From NCBI GenBank assembly GCA_039796575.1, contig JBDKJP010000046.1:1-64000 (forward strand): DNA of 64,000 nucleotides, written 5' to 3'. Numbering within the stretch: the first letter of the stretch is position 1; every line of letters starts with the position of its first letter. Source of the DNA: UBA668 sp039796575 (GTDB lineage: Bacteria > Actinomycetota > Acidimicrobiia > Acidimicrobiales > Ilumatobacteraceae). This document shows positions 9,450-16,326 of this stretch, piece after piece. The notes below the pieces were generated by a model, which ran no database searches, had not been told where the DNA came from, and worked only from the letters and a program-made list of their open reading frames with translations. The translations under genes and the position numbers were made by a program.

Positions 9450-9485
9450 GCTGAGACACTAAGACGGATTTCGTCTCAGCGTCAA
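9450..9485 (-). promoter_or_regulatory. tetR promoter with overlapping palindromic operator
   Basis: GCTGAGAC (9450-9457) and GTCTCAGC (9473-9480) form a perfect 8-bp inverted repeat spaced by 15 nt, with a nested AGACG-GATTT-CGTCT (9462-9476). On the minus strand a TTGACG -35 (9485-9480) is 17 nt from a weak TTAGTG -10 (9462-9457). The palindrome therefore covers the spacer and -10, the usual place for TetR autorepression. Binding is inferred. Confidence 0.6.
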
Positions 9486-9618
9486 CACCCTGGGGCCCGC
9501 GTTCTCCGATCGAGATACCCGACTGAACTGGTCAGGATTGGGGGTCCGCTGCTATCCTCTCCGGGTCCGGTGTGCCCGCACACCGGCTCGTGAACACCCC
9601 AACAAGGAGCCCCCTTCC

Positions 9619-10536
9619 ATGAAGCGACAGATCCTCGCGCTCGTCGCGGCCGGTTCGGTCCTGTTCGCCGCCTGCGGCGACGACAGCGAATCCGGCAGCA
9701 GCACCCCCGAGACCACTGCCGGCTCGGAGACCACCGCCGGCGGCGCCGAGACCACGGCCGCCAGCACCGGCGGCGACGCCAAGGCCTGCGCCGAGGGCAA
9801 GACCCTCGAGGCCGGCGGCCTCACCATCGGCACCGGCGACCCCGCCTTCCCGCCCTACGTCATCGACGACGCCCCCGAGTCCGGCCAGGGCTTCGAGGCC
9901 GCACTGGCCCTCGCCGTCGCCAAGGAGATGGGCTTCGAAGGTGACGCCGTGAAGTGGGTGCGCACCTCGTTCGACACCGCGGTGGCCGGCAGCGACACCA
10001 ACTTCGACTTCAACCTGCAGCAGTTCACCATCAACGAGGAGCGCGCCAAGGTCGTCTCCTTCAGCGACCCGTACTACACCGCCAACCAGGCCGTGCTCGG
10101 GTACACCGACGGCCCGGGCAAGGACGTGAAGAGCCTCGCCGACCTCAAGACGCTGAAGCTCGGCGCCGCGGCCGGCACCACCAGCCTGCAGTACGTGCTC
10201 GACGTCATCCAGCCCGACGTGGAGCCGTTCGCGTTCAACAGCAATGCCGACGCCAAGACCGCGCTCGACAACGGTCAGATCGACGCCATCATCACCGACC
10301 TCCCGACCGGCCTGTTCATCTCGGCCGTCGAGATCGAGGGCACCACGGTGTTCGGTCAGTTCGCGCTCGGCGAAGAGGGCGGCGACCAGTGGGGTCTGCT
10401 GTTCACTCTCGACAACCCGCTCGTGGAGTGCGCCAACATCGCGCTGGCCAACCTCACCGCCTCGGGTGAGCTCGAGTCGATCACCACGCAGTGGATGGGC
10501 GACTACGTCGAGGCACCGCTGCTCCCCGAGAGCTGA
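9619..10536 (+). CDS. Amino-acid ABC transporter substrate-binding lipoprotein
   Basis: SBP_bac_3-type binding protein of 305 residues. A signal peptide ends at lipobox FAAC (Cys19), then a Thr/Gly-rich tether and the two-lobed domain (from about 70) with DPAFPPYVIDD, GFEAALALAVAKEMGF, FSDPYYTANQAV and TDLPTGLFI typical of polar amino-acid binders. AAGGAG (9604-9609) precedes the ATG by 9 nt; a TATCCT (9553-9558) may be the -10. It is first of three genes encoding an importer; the exact ligand cannot be told. Confidence 0.93.
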   Translation: MKRQILALVAAGSVLFAACGDDSESGSSTPETTAGSETTAGGAETTAASTGGDAKACAEGKTLEAGGLTIGTGDPAFPPYVIDDAPESGQGFEAALALAVAKEMGFEGDAVKWVRTSFDTAVAGSDTNFDFNLQQFTINEERAKVVSFSDPYYTANQAVLGYTDGPGKDVKSLADLKTLKLGAAAGTTSLQYVLDVIQPDVEPFAFNSNADAKTALDNGQIDAIITDLPTGLFISAVEIEGTTVFGQFALGEEGGDQWGLLFTLDNPLVECANIALANLTASGELESITTQWMGDYVEAPLLPES

Positions 10537-10553
10537 CCTCTAACCTCATTCAC

Positions 10554-11468
10554 ATGACTGAACTCGACGAGGGCGCCGGCAACGTGTCGGCGCCCTCTCG
10601 CGTTCCCGGTGCCCCCACGCGACGCGAGCTGTGGTTGCGCCGCCAGCGCCGCCGCTCCACCACCATCGCACTGGTCTCCACGGTCCTCACCTTCACCGTG
10701 GTGTTCCTGGTGGTCACCAACTCGAGCGGCTGGCCGAAGGTGAAGGACATGTTCTTCAACGCCGAGCGGTTCAAGGAGGACTTCCCGAAGATCGTCGGCT
10801 ACCTGTGGGTCGACGTGAAGCTGTTCCTGCAGTGTGCGCCGCTCATCGTCATCTGGGGCATGGTCATCGCGCTGTGCCGCAACACGCGCAACCCGGTGCT
10901 GTTCCCGCTGCGCATGTTCGCCGCGGTGTACACCGACTTCTTCCGCGGCGTGCCCGTCATCCTCACCATCTACCTCATCGGCTTCGGCATCCCGAAGCTC
11001 GGTCTGCTCGAGGGCGAGTTCCACTTCCTCGGCTTCGGCGGCTCGTGGGTGTCGCCCTACCTGTGGGGCCCCGTCGCCCTCGTGCTCGCCTACTCGGCGT
11101 ACGTGGCCGAGGTGTTCCGCGCCGGCATCGAGAGCGTGCACGAGAGCCAGCGCGCCGGCGCCCGTTCACTCGGGCTCAGCCAGACGCAGACGCTGCGGTA
11201 CGTGGTCATCCCGCAGGCGACGCGCCGTGTGATCCCGCCACTGATGAACGACTTCCTCTCGCTGCAGAAGGACGTTGCGCTGCTCAGCCTGATCGGCATC
11301 ATCGAGGTGTTCCGCCGGGCCAACTCCATCAAGGACAGCACCGCGAACTTCACGCCGATCGTGGTGGCCGCGGTCATCTTCCTCGCGCTCACCATTCCCG
11401 AGACGCGGTTGGTCGACTGGTACACGGCACGGCAGCGCAAGCGCACCGGCGGGTCGGTGATCGCATGA
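10554..11468 (+). CDS. Amino-acid ABC transporter permease
   Basis: Membrane component (304 residues) of the polar amino-acid uptake family. A cytoplasmic Arg-rich N-terminus is followed by about five to six membrane segments; the coupling EAA-type motif GARSLGLSQTQTLRYVVIPQA is in the last cytoplasmic loop. Between the segments lies a longer loop (KVKDMFFNAERFKEDF). The ATG is 7 nt after TAACCT (10541-10546) and lacks a Shine-Dalgarno, so a second, leaderless start inside the operon is possible. Its stop overlaps the start of the ATPase gene by 4 nt. Confidence 0.93.
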   Translation: MTELDEGAGNVSAPSRVPGAPTRRELWLRRQRRRSTTIALVSTVLTFTVVFLVVTNSSGWPKVKDMFFNAERFKEDFPKIVGYLWVDVKLFLQCAPLIVIWGMVIALCRNTRNPVLFPLRMFAAVYTDFFRGVPVILTIYLIGFGIPKLGLLEGEFHFLGFGGSWVSPYLWGPVALVLAYSAYVAEVFRAGIESVHESQRAGARSLGLSQTQTLRYVVIPQATRRVIPPLMNDFLSLQKDVALLSLIGIIEVFRRANSIKDSTANFTPIVVAAVIFLALTIPETRLVDWYTARQRKRTGGSVIA

Positions 11469-12223
11469 CCGTGAAGCTGTCGATCCGCGACGTGGAGAAG
11501 AGCTTCGGCCGCAAGCACGATCGCAAGGTGGTGCTCGACCACGTCAGCCTCGACGTCGAGGAGCACCAGGTGGTGTGCCTCATCGGCGCCAGCGGCTCGG
11601 GCAAGAGCACGCTGCTGCGCTGCATCAACCTGCTCGAACCCATCGACGACGGGCAGATCCTGCTCGACGGCGTCGACATCAGCGAACCCGGCCTCGACAC
11701 CGACCCCGTCCGCCGCCGCATCGGCATGGTGTTCCAGAGCTACAACCTGTTCCCGCACATGAGCGTGCTGCGCAACATCACGCTCGGCCCCACGAAGGTG
11801 CTGCGCCGCGACCGCGACGAGGCCGAGGCCGCGGCCCGCGAGCTGCTCGGCCGGTTCGCGCTCGCCGACAAGGCCGACGCCTACCCCGACCAGTTGTCGG
11901 GCGGTCAGCAGCAGCGCGTGGCCATCGTGCGCGCGCTGGCCATGAAGCCCGAGCTCATGTTGCTCGACGAGGTCACCGCGGCGCTCGACCCGGTGCTCGT
12001 GGGCGAGGTGCTCAACGTCATCCGCGACATGCGCAGCGAGGGCATGACCATGGTGCTCGCCACGCACGAGATGGGCTTCGCCCGCGAGATCAGCGACCGG
12101 GTGTGCTTCCTGAAGGACGGCGTCATCCTCGAGAGCGCCCCGCCCGATCAGCTGTTCACCGATCCGCAGCGCCCCGAGACGCGCGAGTTCCTTGAACGCG
12201 TCATCGCCAGCGGCCGCCTCTGA
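11465..12223 (+). CDS. Amino-acid ABC transporter ATP-binding protein
   Basis: ATPase of the same importer (252 residues). Walker A GASGSGKST is at 41-49, Q-loop in GMVFQSYNLFPHMS, signature LSGGQQQR near 145, Walker B LMLLDEVTAALD and switch His in ATHEMGFA. The phrase DEVTAALDPVLVGEV is typical of the polar amino-acid (PAAT) group. The ATG overlaps the permease stop (ATGA). It ends the operon; the palindromic repeat area at 12255-12433 begins about 30 nt further on. Confidence 0.96.
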   Translation: MTVKLSIRDVEKSFGRKHDRKVVLDHVSLDVEEHQVVCLIGASGSGKSTLLRCINLLEPIDDGQILLDGVDISEPGLDTDPVRRRIGMVFQSYNLFPHMSVLRNITLGPTKVLRRDRDEAEAAARELLGRFALADKADAYPDQLSGGQQQRVAIVRALAMKPELMLLDEVTAALDPVLVGEVLNVIRDMRSEGMTMVLATHEMGFAREISDRVCFLKDGVILESAPPDQLFTDPQRPETREFLERVIASGRL

Positions 12224-12254
12224 CCCGCGCCGCCGCGGGCGTGCATGCCGGCGC

Positions 12255-12293
12255 GGGCAGAGATTCCGGCCGATACGGCCCGATTCCCTGCCC
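12255..12293. repeat. Dispersed palindromic repeat R2, copy 1
   Basis: Thirty-nine bases with outer arms GGGCAG/CTGCCC and a core hairpin GGCCG-ATA-CGGCC (12268-12280). A second copy, 32 of 39 bases identical with the core unchanged, lies at 53191-53229. Both are intergenic. It can act as a terminator-like hairpin behind the importer operon, but sequence conservation at a distance marks it as a repeat family. Confidence 0.7.
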
Positions 12294-12313
12294 ACGCCGC
12301 CGAACCCACGAGC

Positions 12314-12356
12314 GTGGGCATGGAATGTTGCGCTGTGCGCAACATTCCATGCCCAC
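12314..12356. terminator. Perfect 20-bp stem-loop
   Basis: GTGGGCATGGAATGTTGCGC (12314-12333) is followed by a TGT loop and its exact 20-base reverse complement (12337-12356). No T-run follows, so it is either a non-canonical terminator for the importer operon or part of a palindromic mobile repeat. It lies between repeats R2 and R1. Confidence 0.6.
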
Positions 12357-12368
12357 ACCGAGCCGACC

Positions 12369-12433
12369 ACACTCCCCAGGGAGTTTTCGCCACCACCCGT
12401 GGCGCCCCTTGCGCAGAGCGCACATACCGGGCA
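12369..12433. repeat. Dispersed repeat R1, copy 1
   Basis: A 65-bp block, 61 of 65 bases identical to 50701-50765. It contains two small palindromes: ACTCCC-CA-GGGAGT and TGCGC-AGA-GCGCA. In both places it follows the end of an operon and precedes small orphan genes on the plus strand. Confidence 0.8.
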
Positions 12434-12447
12434 TTACGATCGGGTCA

Positions 12448-12774
12448 GTGGGAAGTGTTGCCAACGGGCTTAGCGACCGGGTGAAGGCCCGCGATCGTCA
12501 CGTCGTGTCTCTCGTGGTCGGGTTGTCCGCCTGCCTCCTGGTCGTTCTTTGGGGCGCTGCATTCGCCACTGCGACGACGTGTACCAACGGCGGGGGTGCC
12601 AACTGCGACCGGGTGGACCTCGCTGCGTACCTCGGCATGGGCGCAGGGCTGATCGCGGGGCTGATGGCGCTGTTCGGTCCGTGGCCCCGACGCGCCCGCC
12701 GAATCACCTACGCAGTCGTCATGGTCGAGATTGGGTTGCTTGCGTTCATCCTGATGAACGTCTGGAGCGCGTAA
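12448..12774 (+). CDS. Small orphan membrane protein
   Basis: Unrecognised protein of 108 residues with three hydrophobic segments (about 22-42, 60-77 and 85-103) and a CTNGGGANC pair of cysteines in the first extracellular loop. GTG 12448 was chosen because it is 7 nt after TACGAT (12435-12440); GTG 12481 is the alternative and gives 97 residues. It starts 15 bp after repeat R1 and is the first of three consecutive small genes with no recognisable homologues, whose 3' ends share a TA(A/G)CTGCCG stop context. Confidence 0.5.
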   Translation: MGSVANGLSDRVKARDRHVVSLVVGLSACLLVVLWGAAFATATTCTNGGGANCDRVDLAAYLGMGAGLIAGLMALFGPWPRRARRITYAVVMVEIGLLAFILMNVWSA

Positions 12775-12814
12775 CTGCCGATCTGGGCGCATTTGTTGCT
12801 GACAGACTTGCCTG

Positions 12815-13099
12815 ATGACCGAACAACGATCGTCAGGCCGGGGGTACAGAACGGTCGCCGTTGTCGTCGCTGCCCTCACAGCGGCCGGGCTGTCGTTCGG
12901 CGTGGGCTGGTGGGCCGGGTCATACGGCGACTCGGACGTTCGGAGCTACTGCTTCGTCACGGCAGAATCCGCCAGCAAGCGTCTCGCTGAGGTAGGCGAC
13001 TTCGTGTATGGCGACTCTGGGTGCATCGGCGACGAGTACCACATCTGCTTCTCGACCGATGAGCTCTATCCGTGGCAGTGCGAGGAAGGGCGTCCATAG
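12815..13099 (+). CDS. Small orphan membrane-anchored protein
   Basis: Unrecognised 94-residue protein with one N-terminal membrane segment (about 13-36) and a short outward domain with four cysteines (SYCFV, DSGCIG, YHICFS, WQCEE) that could form two disulfides. No domain is identified. It follows the previous orphan gene by 40 nt on the same strand. The stop is followed by CTGCCGCTCTG, very like the 3' contexts of the neighbouring small genes. Confidence 0.5.
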   Translation: MTEQRSSGRGYRTVAVVVAALTAAGLSFGVGWWAGSYGDSDVRSYCFVTAESASKRLAEVGDFVYGDSGCIGDEYHICFSTDELYPWQCEEGRP

Positions 13100-13139
13100 C
13101 TGCCGCTCTGCACGCAGGCCCCGCAGTTACAGTCGGCTC

Positions 13140-13394
13140 ATGCCGCCCGAGGACGTTGCACGCGAAATCGCAGCCGAGGCTGTGCGCTTCCAGGCGGGAG
13201 ACTCTGACCTCATCGCGTTCCGGGCGAAGTTCATGGGCGCCTTGCATGACCTGTGTCGCGATGAACCGTTGTCTGGTGACCACCTCGAGATGTTCTTCGC
13301 TCTGGAGGCGTGGGAGGAATCTGTCGGGGAGGATCGCCGCAGCGCCGCAGAGCGCGTGGCCGGGCTTGCCGGTCGTCTTGCGGTCGGCGCATAG
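13140..13394 (+). CDS. Small orphan soluble protein
   Basis: Unrecognised 84-residue acidic, mainly helical protein (PPEDVAREIAAEAVRF at the start). The ATG is 6 nt after TACAGT (13128-13133), and the alternative longer reading from 13008 overlaps the preceding gene in a different frame, so the short form was kept. Its compact helical, acidic make-up resembles small immunity or antitoxin-like proteins only in a general way; no function is assigned. A double hairpin follows (13435-13478). Confidence 0.45.
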   Translation: MPPEDVAREIAAEAVRFQAGDSDLIAFRAKFMGALHDLCRDEPLSGDHLEMFFALEAWEESVGEDRRSAAERVAGLAGRLAVGA

Positions 13395-13434
13395 CTGCCG
13401 CGCTGGGCGGCTCCCGGAGTTCGCGTTCGCGGAA

Positions 13435-13478
13435 CGACAACTGGCGTTGTCGGGGTGACAACGTGAGTTGTCACCCCG
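13435..13478. terminator. Tandem hairpins between convergent genes
   Basis: CGACAAC-TGGC-GTTGTCG (13435-13452) is directly followed by a 12-bp stem, CGGGGTGACAAC / GTTGTCACCCCG, with a GTGA loop (13451-13478). The two hairpins share arm sequence and two bases. They lie between the plus-strand orphan gene and the minus-strand UspA gene and can serve as a bidirectional terminator. Confidence 0.55.
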
Positions 13479-13539
13479 CCATCCGACACCCGGATGCCCC
13501 ACGGTCGCCTCCGCCGAACGAGCACCGGCGTCGGCCGGG

Positions 13540-13998
13540 TCAGCCCTTGGAGGTGTCGACGATGAGCAGGTTGCAGTTGCAGTGGTGCGAGATGCGGTTC
13601 GGCACGCTGCCGAGCATGAACCGCTTCACGCCCGACATGCCACGGTTGCCGACCACGATGAGGTCGGCGTCGACCTGACCCGCCACGGTGAGCAGTACAT
13701 CGGCCGGCTCACCCGTCACCACGTGCGGCACCACGGCGACGCCGCCGCGCTCGCCCTCGGCCACCACCGCGTCGACCACTTCACGGCCACTCTCGCGCAG
13801 GCCCTCGTTGAGGCGCTCGAGGTCGACGGGCGGGCCACCCGAACCGGCGGCGGCGGCCGCGAGGCCGAGCGACACGTTCTCACACGCGTGCACCACGTGC
13901 AGCGTGCCACCACCCGCCTGCGCCAACGCCATGGCATGCCGCACGGCGACGGCCGCCGTGTCGGATCCGTCGGTGCCCACCACGATGTTCTGATACAT
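13540..13998 (-). CDS. Universal stress protein, UspA family
   Basis: Single-domain Usp of 152 residues. The N-terminal strand NIVVGTDGSDTA and the C-terminal ATP-binding signature GNRGMSGVKRFMLGSVPNRI (G-2x-G-9x-GS type) are intact, so it should belong to the ATP-binding branch. Stress or energy-state function is known for the family only in general. The ATG at 13998 was preferred to an in-frame start at 14031. It is separated by 33 nt from the Lrp-type gene on the same strand and could be cotranscribed with it. Confidence 0.93.
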   Translation of the reverse strand: MYQNIVVGTDGSDTAAVAVRHAMALAQAGGGTLHVVHACENVSLGLAAAAAGSGGPPVDLERLNEGLRESGREVVDAVVAEGERGGVAVVPHVVTGEPADVLLTVAGQVDADLIVVGNRGMSGVKRFMLGSVPNRISHHCNCNLLIVDTSKG

Positions 13999-14031
13999 GG
14001 TGCGGGAGCCTGCCATCTCCGAACTGGGCAC

Positions 14032-14499
14032 TCAACTGTGTGCGGCGACCACCGGAGCGAAGTGGCTGCGCTTCACGGTCTTCATCGCCAACTGCGACGT
14101 CAGCGTCTGCACGTGCGGCAGGCGGGCGAGGTGATCCATGTAGAGCACCTCGAAGCTCTCGGCATCGGTGGTGGCGATGCGCAGCAGGTAGTCGGGCTGA
14201 CCCATCATCCGCATCACCTCCACCACGTCGTCGATGGCTTGCACCGCCGACTCGAACGCGGTCATCGACTCGCGGGCCACCTCCGACAGCGTCACCCACA
14301 CGAGCGGTTCGTACGAGCGGCCGATCGCCCGCCGGTCGACGAGCGCGGTGTAACCCTGGATCACGCCGTCGGCCTCGAGCTGGCGCACCCGGCGCAGGCA
14401 GGGCGACGGGCTGAGGCCCACCCGGTCGGCGAGCTCGAGGTTGGTCAGCCGCCCCCGCTGCTGCAGTTGGTCGATGATGGCGCGATCGATGGCATCCAC
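14032..14499 (-). CDS. Lrp/AsnC-family transcriptional regulator
   Basis: 155-residue feast/famine regulator. The N-terminal helix-turn-helix (AIDRAIIDQLQQRGRLTNLELADRVGLS region, 1-50) is followed by a RAM ligand-binding domain (about 70-150, DYLLRIATTDAESFE). Such proteins bind amino acids and form octamers. It begins with GTG, 8 nt after TAGCAT (14513-14508), so expression is probably leaderless. It is divergent from the UGSC selenoprotein gene with 80 bp between them and could regulate it. Confidence 0.93.
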   Translation of the reverse strand: MDAIDRAIIDQLQQRGRLTNLELADRVGLSPSPCLRRVRQLEADGVIQGYTALVDRRAIGRSYEPLVWVTLSEVARESMTAFESAVQAIDDVVEVMRMMGQPDYLLRIATTDAESFEVLYMDHLARLPHVQTLTSQLAMKTVKRSHFAPVVAAHS

Positions 14500-14579
14500 G
14501 GCAGAAGATGCTACGCCACGTGACGCAGCAGGCGATCTTCACCATCCTGTGCCGTTCGCGCTGCGGCATACTGCCGTCC

Positions 14580-16325
14580 ATGGAACCGCACTACGACGTC
14601 GTCTGGCCGAAGTCGCCCCGTGGGGTGCAGCGCCGCCGAGCCGCCGAACGCCTCACCACGCTCGAGGGCGCTCGCATCGGCTTCGTGTGGGACTACATGT
14701 TCCGCGGCGAGGAGATCTTCCCCGTCATCGCGTCGGAGCTCGCCACCCGCTTCCCCGGCCTCGAGGTCGTCGGGTACGACACGTTCGGCAACATCCACGG
14801 CGCCGACGAAGTGGCGCTCGTGGAAGCAATGCCCGGCACGCTCGACGAGCACTCCATCGACGCCGTGGTGGTGGGCAACGGCTGTTGAGGCAGCTGCACG
14901 CCCGCCGTGTTGCGGGCATCCGTTGCTGCAGAAGCCGCCGGCGTGCCGTCGGTGTCGTTGGTGTGTGAGGGCTTCGAACGCCAGGCCTCGGCCACGGCGC
15001 GCGGGCTGGGGTTCGACGGCCTGCCATTGGCCGTACTGCGCGGTCACGTCGACGCGCAGACCACGGCCGAGATGGTGGCCGCGGTGATCGAGCACACCGT
15101 GCCGCAGGTGATCGCAGGGCTCACCACCACCATTGCCGACGACGCTGCCGTCGACGAGGAGCCGGCCGCGCTCGACGTGGCGGTGCGTGGCACGTTCGAC
15201 GAGGTGCAGCGCGCGTTCGTCGAGCGCGGCTGGACCGACGGCCTGCCGGTGGTGCCACCCACCCGCGACCGCGTCGAGGCGTTCATCATCCCCTCGGGCC
15301 ACGACCCGTGGCGCGTCATCGGCACCGCCCGCCCCTCGGGCCGGGACATCACGGTGTGGAGCGTCGCGGTGAACGGCGTGATGTCCGGCTGCCGACCCGA
15401 GGACCTGCCCGTGCTGCTCGCCATCGCCGAGGTGCTCGCCGACCCCGCGTACGGCGTCGAGCACTCGGGCAACACCACCGGCGCCGACGCCCTCGTGGTG
15501 CTGAACGGGCCCATCGTGCGCGACCTCGGCTTCAACCACGGCCCCGGCGCGCTGCGCGAGGGCGCCGCCCCCAACACCACGGTCGGCCGGTGGGTGCGCC
15601 TGTTCCAGCGCAACGTGTGCGGCTTCACCGCCGACGAGCACGACAAGGGCACGTTCGGCAACAGCACCCGTGTGGTGCTCGCCGAGGACGAAGCGGCGCT
15701 CGCCGAGATCGGCTGGACGAACCTCGCCACCGACCTCGGCGCGGTGCCCGGCGGCGACGCCGTGAGCGTGGTGCGCATCAACGGTGGGCTCATCGTCGGC
15801 AGCGTGTTCGGTGCCACCCCCGACGAGGTGCTCCCCTACCTGGCCGACGGCCTCGTGCGCGTCACCGGGTGGGAGCTCACCCACGTGTACGGGCTGGGCC
15901 AGGGCCACTACCGCCCGCTGCTGGTGCTGTCACCGTTGCTGGCCCGCGTGTTCGCCCGCGCCGGCTGGTCGAAGCAGGAGGTGCGGGAAGGGCTGTTCCG
16001 GCACGCCCGCATCACTGCCCGCCGGTTCGAGCAGTACATCGGCGAGTGGTCGAACCTCACCGCCGGGCGGCGCACGCTGCTCGACCTGGCGGCCGCGGGG
16101 CTCGTGCCGCCCGTGTACGCCGAGAGCACCGGCCCCGAACGTCTGGTGCCCATCGTGCCGTCACCCGACGACCTGCTCATCGCCGTCGCCGGCGACTCGA
16201 ACCGCGCGAACGCCTTCGTGATGAGCAACGACGGCCAGCACGGGTGGTGGACCACCAAGCCGGTCGACCGCAGCTACAGCGCCGACCTGGTCTGCCGGGT
16301 GGACAACCGCGACGCCTGCAGCTGA
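14580..16325 (+). CDS. UGSC-family selenoprotein (in-frame UGA as Sec)
   Basis: One reading frame of 581 residues interrupted only by TGA at 14886-14888. Reading that codon as selenocysteine gives Cys102-Sec103-Gly-Ser-Cys106, the hallmark of the UGSC family (seleno)proteins described from bacterial and marine metagenomic data. Sequence on both sides belongs to one protein: an N-terminal alpha/beta region before the UGA ending IDAVVVGNGC, then TPAVLRASVAAEAAGVPSV, and a long C-terminal part (from about 205) with WTDGLPVVPPTRDRVEAF, HSGNTTGADA and GPGALREG. A thiol/selenol redox role is inferred from the motif; the reaction is unknown. The start is ATG after CATACT (14567-14572). A hairpin suited to a SECIS follows the UGA. 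It overlaps no gene; the 3' neighbour is convergent, 1 nt away. Confidence 0.85.
14886..14930 (+). promoter_or_regulatory. Candidate bacterial SECIS element
   Basis: Directly after the UGA, GCAGC (14890-14894) can pair with GCTGC (14925-14929), and inside it GCCCGC (14900-14905) pairs with GCGGGC (14912-14917) around a CGTGTT loop. The apical loop begins about 17 nt after the UGA and contains G and U, fitting the known bacterial SECIS geometry. Folding was done by eye. Confidence 0.5.
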
Positions 16326-16326
16326 G

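Noticed and set aside
12369..12433. Conserved peptide on the minus strand of both R1 copies (beginning MCALRKGRH)
   Set aside because: The frame is open in both copies, but one of the four differences changes an amino acid and the palindromes explain the conservation better.
12448..13394. Integron cassette array
   Set aside because: No integrase and no attC-like RYYYAAC/GTTRRRY pairs are visible; only a short post-stop similarity exists.
14889..16325. Reading the 14580-16325 region as two genes or as a pseudogene
   Set aside because: Both parts are in the same frame, separated only by a TGA that completes the CUGSC motif; no frameshift or other stop is present.
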